In this document: piece after piece, positions 55,165-64,000 of the stretch | Layout: every line of letters starts with the position of its first letter | Numbering within the stretch: position 1 is the first letter of the stretch | Assembly: GCA_963971535.1 (NCBI GenBank) | Contig: OZ020598.1 | Coordinates: 94,148,378-94,212,377, forward strand | DNA length: 64,000 nucleotides | Source: Notolepis coatsorum | Lineage: Eukaryota; Chordata; Actinopteri; Aulopiformes; Paralepididae | Direction: 5' to 3' | Program-made: the position numbers and the translations under genes | The notes under the pieces: generated by a model | Seen by the model: only the letters and a program-made list of their open reading frames with translations | What the model was told of the DNA's origin: nothing | Database searches by the model: none

Positions 55165-56627
55165 GATGCCATTGATCAGGGTGATTGTGGGGTGGGCGTT
55201 TTCCTGGATCTATCAAAGGCTTTTGACACCATTGACTTCACCATTCTACTAGGGAAACTACACCATTATGGCATAAGGGGTCTGGCTCTCAACTGGTTCA
55301 GTAGCTATTTACATGGTAGGCAACAGTACGTCGATATAAAAAATCACAAATCAATAAAAATGGACATCAAATATGGGGTCCCCCAGGGGTCAATTCTAGG
55401 GCCTTTACTATTTATTCTCTATATAAATGACTTTGTCAACTCATCTGTACTTCTGCACAAAGTTATATTCGCTGATGACACTAATTTGTTTCTGTCACAT
55501 AAAAATCCACTCAAGCTACAAGATCTACTCAATACAGAACTACAAAAAGTGGACACCTGGTTCAAATGCAACAAGTTATCACTAAATCTCAACAAAACAA
55601 ACTTTATTGTCTTCCACTCAAATCGGATGCACACACATCACATGTGCATAAAAATAAATGAAAAGGAGCTGTCAAGAGTGGCGTCCACAAAATTCCTGGG
55701 GGTCATCATCGATGAGTCACTCAACTTCAAATGCCACATAAAATACCTACAAACAAAACTGTCCAAATATGTTGGCTTATTCTGCAAAATACGTCATTTT
55801 CTTCCCTTGCCTGCCCTTCTCACTTTATACAAACCCCTGTTTGAACCCCTCATTAATTACTGTAACGTCATATGGTGCAACACATACCCCAGCCATCTCA
55901 AAAAACTAGAAAGCCTACAAAAGAGGGTACTACGAGTGCTGTCATGGTCCGGGTATCGAGCGCCCTCAAAGCCTCTTTTCCATCGCTTTGGTCTCCTGAG
56001 GCTCGCTGAATTTAACATTCATCAAAACGCATCAATTATGTATCAAGTTGTCAACAACATGAATCACAGACTGTCTGAGCTTATCCCAGTCTGCCAACCA
56101 CTGCACATCCACAACACAAGAAACAAGCATCTTATATCTGGCAAGAGGAGAAGGCTAAATTGTGCTAGCCTAAGCATAGCATGCAGGGGTCCACAGATCT
56201 GGAACAAGCTTGATGAAAATCTAAAAATGACTAATACCTTTAAAACCTTTAAAAAATCATTGAAAGAGGAACTGCTCAAATCATATCTCTAATTAAAATT
56301 ATAACTTAGGAATTAAATTGTCTGTATTATGTATCTGCTATATGTCAGTTAGTAGGTAGGTGTATAAACCTACCCACATTGTAGTTTTTTGTTTTGTTTT
56401 TGTTTGTTTGTTTTGTTTATTTTGTTATTGTTTTGTTGTTCATATTTCTGTTTGTATCTGTGTTCAGGCTCCCTCCAAAAGCTTTAAATAGCTTCTTGGG
56501 AGACCTGGCACATGCACACAATTTGCGACATGTTATCACATGAGGATACTCGCATGTAAAATGTATCGTGTGTGTGTGTGTGTGAATAAAAATTCATTCA
56601 ATTCAATTCAATTCAATTCAATTCAAC
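55165..56627 (+). mobile_element. CR1/L2-superclade LINE, 5'-truncated, RT domain open
   Basis: From GAT 55165 the frame is open to the stop at 56290-56292. It reads [19 protein letters not shown] (motif A), [20 protein letters not shown] (motif B), FADD (motif C), [15 protein letters not shown] and a full C-terminal region ending [16 protein letters not shown]. The endonuclease and the first RT blocks are missing, so the copy cannot move on its own, but the remaining 376 codons have no stop, which suggests a young insertion. The 3' end is (ATTCA)n at 56591-56627. Confidence 0.9.
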
Positions 56628-57167
56628 CACATGTAAACAACTTGCAATATGAAGCTTTTCAAATGAGTTTACCTACATATGAATTATGTTTGTATGTCTC
56701 TATGCATTGTCATATTTGTCTGATGTCCTTTTTACTAACTGTATGAATTTTTTATATTTTTTTATATATCTTTTATTGGTGAAACATAGGTGGTACAGAG
56801 AAGCAAAAGTTAGTTATCTATGTATAACATATCACCATATTTCTTTTTTTGCTTTTATGGGACATGACGAGACACGGACAGGACTGAAATTGAACAGGGA
56901 CGACAAAAAACAATAAAGACAAGAACTAAACAATGTCGACAACAGGCAAAAAGAAAGCAAAACAATTTTAAAATTTAAAAAAAATAAAAATAAGATATAA
57001 AAAAATTATAATAATAATGATAAGTGAAATTAAAAATAAAAATTATAATAATGGTGATGATAATAATAAATAACCAGGATAGAATATACACTGGGGCGGA
57101 GTTTACAACAGGGTATCTAAGGTGCTCACCTCACCTCACCTAACTGTATGAATGATTGTATATATTG
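56628..57167. other. Intron, A-rich repeat debris
   Basis: 56755-57080 looks like a reversed LINE 3' end (TTTTATTGG at one side, A-rich tract with AATAATGATAA at the other). No gene. Confidence 0.35.
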
Positions 57168-57537
57168 CAGGGTGTCCGCGGATCCTTAAAAAGTCTTAAA
57201 AGGTCTTAAATTTGTTTATCAATTATTAAGGCCTTAGTTTGTCTTAAAATGTCTTAAATCCATTTTCAGAGGTCTTAAAAATGCCATAGAAAGGAAAGAT
57301 AAAATCCCATGTCATCTTATGTTTTATTATGAAATCTGGGGGAAAACTATAACGGGAGATAAAGTTTGACTTTTCATTGTAGAATCACGCAGACCGGAAT
57401 GGGGCGGAACCAACACAACTCCTTGTGTAATGTGTTGGCCGGGGAACCATTTCGGCAACGGAGTCTAGCTAACGTTAGCAAGGCGAAGCGATAACGCTAA
57501 CGTTACGTTTAGTTTAGTTTAGCATTTGCACTCGTTA

Positions 57538-57740
57538 ATATGGGAAACTAAGTGCCAATTTAACGAGAACTGGCTCGACAATCCACTGTTTGCGCGATGG
57601 TTGGTCCCAGTCAAAGACCATTACAAGCCCTGCTGCAAAAAAAAAAGAGCAGTCGCGTCGCACATGCTGAGCGTTCTGCAAAAACCGCCTGCAAACTACT
57701 ATTTCGCATTTATTTTCGGCCCCTGCCTCCACACCAGCTG
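57538..57740 (+). pseudogene. hAT transposase N-terminal fragment
   Basis: Reads CQFNENWLDNPLFARWLVPV, KDHYK, then CCKKKR and SHML. The K/CxFxxxWLxxPxFxxWLxPV pattern followed by a Cys-based finger opens many fish hAT transposases. Some finger residues are missing and the rest of the protein is absent. Confidence 0.65.
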
Positions 57741-57889
57741 CGCCATCTCAGGTAGGACTATAACATCTGCACCAACAGAAGTCCGGATAACATTCGGCTC
57801 CACGCCAAAGCTTGAAGCTGAGGTCTTAACTTGAAAATAATCTATTCACGGATGTAAACAAGGACACGTTTGTGTTTATGTTCAATGAG

Positions 57890-58228
57890 ATCTTCACCCA
57901 CTATGTATTTTTTCCTCCCACCCACCCCCTCCTAATGACATACAGTATCCTCCCATGTATGTTAGGATCTATGGGTAACGGTACTGTATATTTGCATATC
58001 GTATATGTCACAAATGTAACGGTACAGTACTATATACCTGTATGTCCCTATGCCATAAATGTCATGTATGTTGAGTATGTCATAAATGTCACTATGAATT
58101 GAAAATGGGGGACCCTGATGTAAACAAGACAAACGTCTTTCTCTGGTCTGCATCCCCTTAACAATTGTGTGTATTGAGCCGTACTGTATTGTACCCATTC
58201 TGCAATCTGTTAAACAAAGTATTCATTC
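57890..58228 (+). mobile_element. CR1/L2-type LINE 3' end
   Basis: Same 3'UTR as 2700-3052, ending TTAAACAAAGTATTCATTCA. It is the first half of a tail-to-tail pair. Confidence 0.87.
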
Positions 58229-58256
58229 AACCAAAATCACAAAAACAAAACAACTG

Positions 58257-59165
58257 GATGAATGAATGAAAACTTTATTTAACAGATTGCAGAATGGGTA
58301 CAATACAGTACGGCTCAATACACACAATTGTTAAGGGGATGCAGACCAGAGAAAGACGTGTGTCTTGTTTACATCAGGGTCCCCCATTTTCAATTATAGT
58401 GACATGACATTTATGACATACTCAACATACATGACATTTATGGTATTGGCATAGGGACATACATGACATACAGGTATACTATATAGTACTGTAGTGTTAC
58501 AATTGTGACATATACGATATGCAAATATACAGTACTGTTACCCAGAGATCCTAACAGAAAATATATGATGGGGAGGAGACTGTACATTAGGAGGGGGGGT
58601 GGGGGGGGTTTGGACATTTACGGTGCCCAGTTTCTAATTGCAGCCTCCCGTAGGTGCTCTTTTTTTTTTTAAACTTTGACCAGTCAGCTGGTTCTTTTCG
58701 CGTTTATCGCTTTTTCTGGTCAAGTATGACCGACAGAAACAGGTTGAATGGGGTATAGATGGGGGGAAAGACACTCTGAGAAAATACGGCGAGTCCGGGA
58801 GTCGAACTCGTGTACCCCAGATCCGTGACGCGCACGGTTGTCCCCGACGCCGAAATAGCGTTCGAGGTACGCGGTGAGCTACTGGAGCTCCCCACCCCCC
58901 CCGTAGGTGCTCTTTAAGAGTGGTTTTGAATGTGGGCAGGGGTAAAGTGGGTTTTAGGAGTGAGGTTAAGCAGTAGTCTGACCAGTTTGTTTTGTGATGT
59001 TTGTAATCTTGTTTTTAGGGCCTTTGAGGTGCTTTGGTACCATGAGGTGCAAGCATAGTCGTAGTACCCTTGAATGAGTGCTCCTGTTGGAGTCTTCAGG
59101 GTATTACTATTCTTGTTTACCAGAGAGGAGATCCGGCACAAGAATCTTGTTTGTTGGTTGACTTT
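58257..59165 (-). mobile_element. CR1/L2-type LINE, reverse, split by a SINE
   Basis: The tail GAATGAATGAAAACTTTATT and 3'UTR fill 58257-58662. After the SINE, 58916-59165 carries a reverse-strand RT fragment (RISSLVNKN, ALIQGYYDYACTSWYQSTSK) nearly identical to that of the 1600-3052 LINE. It then stops, so it is 5'-truncated. Confidence 0.87.
58663..58900 (-). mobile_element. tRNA-derived SINE, family 2, reverse
   Basis: On the reverse strand: TAGCTCACCGCGTAC (box A), then GAGTTCGACTCCCG (box B) about 50 bases later, then a unique body and an A-run. The target duplication CCGTAGGTGCTCTTT is exact at 58648-58662 and 58901-58915. Different from family 1. Confidence 0.87.
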
Positions 59166-59313
59166 TTTGATACCCTGGGGAGGGTGGTAATAGTTATGTG
59201 TTCTGACAGTGGCTGTTGCACTTGCTGCTTGGCCCCTGGTATATTTTGTTATATTTGCTATTTATGTTTGGTCACCCCTTTGTTGAAATTCATCCAATCC
59301 AGTTACTCCTTAA

Positions 59314-60374
59314 GGCGAGACACTGCAGGTGAATAGTCAAATATACTTTTTTTGTTGATTTTGAGATTTTGTTATATTTTGCTTCCTAAACATGTCTTCT
59401 ATGAAACTAGTGACAATAAAACGTCAATAACACACATTTAGTTGTTTATTTTACATCATTTTGCCTTATTGCATCCATAAATGTACACATATTTAATGGG
59501 GAAGTGCCTCATTTGCATATATAAACATACATTTCAGAAAACTTGCAATATATTTTTTCTTAGTTTATATGTACATAACAAATTGGGAAAGTTTCATAGT
59601 GATATCTATTCAAATATGTTTTGCCTATTAGGGGTACTACACTGTACTACACTGTTTGTAGCCTGTGTGTAGTTATGTTCAGTTCAATAACATCATTATT
59701 ATTATTATTCAGTTATCAGGCATGTGTTTAGGTTGTCTATTACTAATGGTTTGATTAGGTATTGTGTTTGTAAATATCTGTTTAAAAAAAAAAGGTATGG
59801 CATTTTACAATACAGAACTTTGAAGGCGTTTTCCCAAAAATGAGTTTTAAGAGTTTTTCCTCATACTCTGAGCCAGAAATCTCCACTTCAGTAGCACTCA
59901 CATACACCAAAGCTTCAAGTTCTATTCATATCTATGTTCTGAAGGTATTTACAGAAGGGTTTGTTGATATCGCATTCATACCCTGATTTATATCACATTT
60001 TATTCCTAAAAACATGGCGAAATATGGAATTTTACCATAAAAATGGACTGAATGGAGTATTTTCTGATTTATGGAGTGATAAAAAGAGATATCCAAAATC
60101 CCCTCTGTAATAACCTTTGGCTCTAATATGTCAACAAAATGAAACTATAATTTTGAAAATGGCTTTATCCAATGTTCAGATTTCTGTCCTGGAATTATAT
60201 GCAAATTAGTGCATATTTAAGTAGATCATGCCTCATTTGCATATTTAAACATACAATTTCAGAAAACTTGTAATACAAAAAAGTCTTGTCTTAATATAAG
60301 TAATCAACTGGGGAAGTTTCATTGTGATATCTATTAGTTAATTTTTTTACCCTATTCACCTGCAGTGTCTCCCC
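59314..60374. mobile_element. TTAA-site DNA element, Kolobok- or piggyBac-like
   Basis: TTAA at 59310-59313 and 60375-60378 flank GGCGAGACACTGCAGGTGAA and its inverse TTCACCTGCAGTGTCTCCCC. Inside, a block of about 115 bp with CCTCATTTGCATAT and CAGAAAACTTG is present twice (about 59498 and 60226). Confidence 0.8.
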
Positions 60375-60599
60375 TTAAGTTCAAGATTTTTAAGTTTCCA
60401 AGTTATGTTTTAATAAACATCTTTGGACCAATGTGTCTCTAAACTTAAACTAATTGGTGTCATTGCATGATTTTTGTCATTTTGTTATTGTGAAATTGGT
60501 ATTAAATTTAATTCTGAGTGGCATTAAAAAGTCTTAAAAAGCATTAAATATGACTGGGCTAAACCTGCAGATACCCTGATATTGTTCTTCTTTGTTTAC

Positions 60600-60690
60600 A
60601 CTGTTATCGCAGGCTGATGCAGCACTGATGTTCCTAGTGAATTGTCCCCTCGGGACAATAAAGTTTATTATTCTTATCTTATCTTCTCTC
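60600..60690 (+). mobile_element. LINE 3' tail scrap
   Basis: TTGTCCCCTCGGGACAATAA followed by AGTTTATTATTCTTATCTTA, a common fish LINE tail; reverse relative at 18063. Confidence 0.5.
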
Positions 60691-60716
60691 TCTCTCCCTC
60701 TATCTCTCTCTGTCTC

Positions 60717-60759
<43 letters not shown>

Positions 60760-60803
60760 GTCTCTCTGTCTCCCTCTCTCTCTCTCTGTCTCTCTCTCTC
60801 TCT
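60684..60803. repeat. st3gal5: (CT)n tract serving as polypyrimidine tract
   Basis: Over 100 bases of TCTC with scattered G, ending TCTCTAG at the acceptor of the next exon. Confidence 0.9.
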
Positions 60804-60805
60804 AG

Positions 60806-60926
60806 GCGTCTGTTGGTCCCTGTGTTGGTGATGGGATTGCTGTGTCTGCTGGTGGTCTCTCTACCGCTGTTTGACTCGCACACAACCAAGCCTCTGGACT
60901 GGCACATTGACCACGCCCACCGCAAG
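60806..60926 (+). CDS. st3gal5: st3gal5-type sialyltransferase, membrane-anchor exon
   Basis: Bounded by CTCTCTAG (AG at 60804-60805) and donor AAG|GTGAGC (GT at 60927). The 121-bp frame encodes RLLVPVLVMGLLCLLVVSLP, a single membrane segment, then a stem reading TTKPLDWHIDHAHRK. It starts with the third base of a codon, matching the exon at 24558, and ends in phase 0, matching the next exon. A short basic tail, one anchor and a lumenal stem is the type II layout of Golgi sialyltransferases. ST3GAL5 likewise has an anchor followed by DPDHVKRAQ-like sequence where this has HIDHAHRK. Confidence 0.78.
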
Positions 60927-61240
60927 GTGAGCATGGGCTGCAATGGAACAGAGACGAGTAGAGTAGAACAGAAAACTGTACATACTGTACTGTATGTCAT
61001 GCGGTTAACCGTCTGTAGTGCAGTAGTGAAAAGGTTAACCCTTTGGTAGTGTGGTAGTGAAAGGGTTAACCAGTACAAGTACTTACATTTGGGTACTTGC
61101 CGATATGTGGTACCGAGATGAGTACTTAATAATACCATTTCAATTCATTATGTAAAAGTCAAAACGTTTTCATGTCGGTCATAATGTTAAATTGTAAACA
61201 TGTCGTCATGCTCTCTCTCTTCCTCACATGCTCAGCAAAC

Positions 61241-61343
<103 letters not shown>

Positions 61344-61431
61344 CACTTTACCTTGAATTGAGTACAGTGTTTTTGGGGCTAATTCTGAAGTCTCTACATT
61401 GAGTCGTGGCCGTATAGTGAGCATTTGTTTT

Positions 61432-61710
61432 CAAGTTTCTTTAATAGTTGTCACACAGAAGTACAGAATACTTTTATACAAAATGCTTCTTACTGTTACG
61501 CTCCAGAGACTGTGCAAGACAAGATAAGATAAGTATGAAATAAAATAACATAGTATAGTATGTAAATTAGAAGTAAAAAATGAGGTCACAGTGTTCAGTA
61601 TAGACATATGTACAATGTTCGATGCAGAATAGACGTAACTGAGTTACCATATAATATACAATACACAATACTATGCAGTGTACTAATATACAATACTATA
61701 TAGTGCCTAT
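61432..61710 (-). mobile_element. LINE 3'UTR copy, reverse
   Basis: Nearly identical to 43229-43500 (CAAGTTTCTTTAATAGTTGT, GCTTCTTACTGTTACGCTCC, AGACATATGTACAATGTT), but lacks the coding part. Confidence 0.8.
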
Positions 61711-62241
61711 GGTATTTTCTGCCATCCTCATACTCTGCGTCTGACCGTAGTATAGGTTGGGTCTCCCAGCTATATGTAACCTAGTTGTTATACCTCGGTA
61801 ATATTTGTCTAACATAATTAATGACTCAAGCACGCTTTATTTTTCACATTACTGAAATTCTATTAAATTACATTCAAAACTTTAATTTATTCTCAAAGGA
61901 CAATTGAGGTCACCCTCGTTGTCAATGTCGTCGAGACTTACAGACATTTCAATGCATACATTCTTTTTATAATATAATAATAATAAATAATAACAACTAT
62001 CTATATAGCACCATTCAAAGAAATGTTGTTGGGGTTTGTGTTAAATTAATATAGCTTTGGTGAAGTGATTGGGAATTGAATGCACAACATTTTGTCCTAA
62101 ACATACACCTGGTGAAGACGTGTTTAGGTCGAAACATTGTGCATTAAACCTTCGGAGCATAATAGTGTGCGGATATCTTTATTTGATGTAGTTATAGTTA
62201 TTTATTGAATTATTTAAAGATACGCAATACTGAATTCAACC
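61711..62241. other. Intron, nothing clear
   Basis: Contains GGTGAAGACGTGTTTAGGTC and ATTAAACCTTCGGAGC near 62111, resembling the repeat near 53392. Confidence 0.4.

Positions 62242-62323
<82 letters not shown>
62242..62323. repeat. (GTT)n microsatellite
   Basis: About 27 GTT units, 25 bp before the next exon's acceptor. Confidence 0.97.
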
Positions 62324-62347
62324 ATTGTCCTATCTTTTCTTCTCTAG

Positions 62348-62557
62348 CTGGTGCACACGCACGTGCGCAGCGTTCTAGACAGAGAGTGTCGCCCTGGCAA
62401 CACCAGGAGGAGCCTGGAGGCCAGACTTCCTGGTTCCAGTCATGTGACCCAACCCTTCCTGTGGAAGGACACGCCTCTTCCTGCTGACCTTTTCTCGTAC
62501 GTGCCCCCCTTCGGGTTCAAAGGGCTCAGGGACGAGCTGGAGAATCTAGTGAATCTG
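62348..62557 (+). CDS. st3gal5: st3gal5-type sialyltransferase, stem exon
   Basis: Bounded by TTCTCTAG (AG at 62346-62347) and donor CTG|GTAAGA (GT at 62558); 210 bp, 70 codons, phase 0 at both ends. It encodes VRSVLDRECRPG and later PPFGFKGLRDELENLVNL. Human ST3GAL5 has, in the same order just before the sialyl motif L, QQVLQKECRPK and PPFGFRKFSSKVQTLLELL, so this is the ST3GAL5 branch rather than another ST3GAL. The enzyme adds sialic acid to lactosylceramide to make ganglioside GM3 in the Golgi. The catalytic sialyl motifs lie beyond the window. A fish-specific ST3GAL5 relative is the main alternative. Confidence 0.85.
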
Positions 62558-63660
62558 GTAAGACTACAGCTCCCAGAATGCAGTCCCAACATGTCCACTA
62601 CATGTCCACTACAGTTTTATATTAATGTAAATAAAATGTACATGTTCTCAAAAAAAAATCAGTTTTGAAATTGTTACACCCCTACTGAACACTTATCACC
62701 TTGTAAAATATACAACTTGGTCCCGTGATGAAGTTCCAACTTCACGAGCGGATGAGGAGTCGAAAGCACCGTTAGAAGGATGAATTCCCACGGTGCGATG
62801 AAGTCTTTAATTGTCATGCAGATTAACACACGCATGCGAGATGGGCGACCCACAGAAACACACACACACGCACACACACACACACACACGCACACGCACA
62901 CATGCACAGAGTATTATACAAGTATTTCCTACCACTTGACACTAGAACAGCTGGGCCACATGACATGAAAAAAAAAAAAAAAAAAAGATGCAATGCTTTC
63001 CTCTTTGACCTTTCCTAAAAAGGTGCTATTATTTAACCTGTTAAGCCCCGAGCCCTATTTTCTGAAGACCTGGCAAAAAATGATTACAATTAAATGGAAG
63101 ATTGCTCCACTTCTACAAGGTCCATTTGCATGTCCTTGGTATCTAGGGACATCTATGGACCTCAGGGAATGTATTCCCAGTGTCAGAAATATTGTGTCCG
63201 TCACTAGGCTTGAGTAAATTGTGATGAAATAAAGGAGAATATAAATTATGATTTTTCTTTGCATCTTTGACGGTGAATAACACCATGCAAAAAATTACCA
63301 GACATGAAAAACTGCCAACTGAGCTCGTTCAGCACCTTCTTGAGATCACGTGTACAAAAGATCTAAGCAAATTAATAAAGGCAAGATGATTAAACATTAA
63401 AACTTCAGAAATAATTAGCAAAAAAGAAGTGAGATGCTGTTTAGAACTTAAGGGGTTGACTGCGGTGGTGATTGGCCACGTTTGTCCCCTGAACAAAAGG
63501 TTTGCAACTTTTTCATGGATAAAACAACATCAAGTTGTGACGCAGGAATGTGTAACTAAATATGTTAGTAGTCTAAAAACGGCTGTTTGCGTCGCCCCTC
63601 CCCCGATCTCATCTCTTGCCATCTCTCCTCTCCTCCAAGTCCTCCACTGAGGGTATGCCT
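62558..63660. other. st3gal5: st3gal5 intron
   Basis: Holds a (CA)n run at 62858-62900 and an A-run near 62970-62987. CTGTTAAGCCCCGAG near 63040 and GAACTTAAGGGGTTG near 63448 may be degraded ends of a TTAA element. No exon with a sialyl motif L is present. Confidence 0.5.
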
Positions 63661-63671
63661 TCCCACCAATG

Positions 63672-63809
63672 GACCTGTCTCAAACCCTGCCCTCTTTTCT
63701 TGATCCTCCAATCACAACTGTCGCTTACCTCGGACAAACCAAGTTTGTCCGAGGTAAGCGACAGTTGTGATTGGAGGATCAAGAAAAGGGGCAGGGTTTG
63801 AGACAGGTC
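63672..63809. repeat. Foldback with 67-68-bp arms
   Basis: Left arm 63672-63739 (GACCTGTCTCAAACCC...GGACAAAC) and right arm 63743-63809 are inverse copies with one 1-base indel around a 3-base loop CAA. Confidence 0.95.
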
Positions 63810-64000
63810 AATTCCAGGAATATGATTTATAGATCTCATTTATCTGTTCAAACGTTGTCATTGTGTGACACATACAAATGCAGTTTGTATGGGCCCATTT
63901 GAATTTGTTGGAGACATGTGAGCACTTTTGAAAGATTAGTCATGCATCATGCTTAGAGACGTTTTCTGTGCATACAGCAAACCACACGTTAGCTTGCTAG

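Larger units (their letters stand above)
57168..60578. mobile_element. hAT-like element (CAGGGTGTCCGCGG ends) with four nested insertions
   Basis: Ends CAGGGTGTCCGCGG and CTGCAGATACCCTG are inverted (CAGGGTRTCYGCRG), with AGTCTTAAA repeats just inside both. ATATTG is repeated at the two edges. It contains a transposase start at 57538 and is broken up by LINE, SINE and TTAA-element insertions. Confidence 0.75.

Noticed and set aside
60642-61049. A 135-codon single-exon protein
   Set aside because: Its first half is the translated (CT)n tract and its end reads into the intron; only 60806-60926, between good splice sites, is supported.

Overview
The window is vertebrate nuclear DNA, most likely from a ray-finned fish (teleost). 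It is AT-rich and full of spliced-gene signals, microsatellites and minisatellites. The mobile elements are the mixture typical of fish: L1, L2 and CR1-like LINEs, tRNA-derived SINEs, and hAT, piggyBac/Kolobok-type and Harbinger-type DNA elements. There are no bacterial operons. A fixed 200-N assembly gap lies at 41301-41500.

Two host genes can be supported, both on the + strand. The last coding exon of polr1a (largest subunit of RNA polymerase I) is at 3692-3792, followed by its 3'UTR. Three exons of an st3gal5-type gene (GM3 synthase, lactosylceramide alpha-2,3-sialyltransferase) are at 24558-24662, 60806-60926 and 62348-62557. Their splice phases agree, and together they give an uninterrupted 121-codon start with a short basic tail and one membrane anchor, before the gene runs out of the window. 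As I recall the human map, POLR1A and ST3GAL5 are neighbours in the same order and orientation, which supports both calls. The first st3gal5 intron seen here is about 36 kb and is built mostly of nested repeats.

Layout. 1-3690: polr1a intron with a hAT element, a hairpin and a CR1/L2-like LINE. 3692-5640: polr1a end and 3'UTR. 5800-7384: a 4-5 unit minisatellite and LINE 3' ends, two of them tail to tail. 7619-13992: an L1 with two open ORFs. 14133-20270: TIR elements (two with TTAA sites), a reverse LINE and two short hAT elements. 20270-23441: a reverse, broken L1. 24558-26294: st3gal5 first exon, whose splice donor begins a 30-unit minisatellite. 27232-32631: a 5.4-kb DNA transposon with near-perfect 33-bp inverted ends, a decayed transposase-like gene that I cannot place in a superfamily, a repeated 14-bp motif and two inserted SINEs. 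32809-34496: LINE pieces, with an L2 inserted in another LINE. 34950-35220: hAT transposase remnant. 35470-38855: a TIR element carrying two Harbinger-like insertions, one with a long foldback. 39438-41025: second 30-unit minisatellite. 41583-47691: hAT and TTAA-type elements, minisatellites and a SINE. 47700-55160: mostly unrecognised sequence with element ends. 55165-56627: LINE. 57168-60578: a hAT element containing LINEs, a SINE and a TTAA element. 60806-62557: st3gal5 exons. 62558-64000: intron with a strong foldback.

The two most notable items are the 27232-32631 transposon and the minisatellite that has multiplied the st3gal5 5' splice site together with telomere-like sequence.
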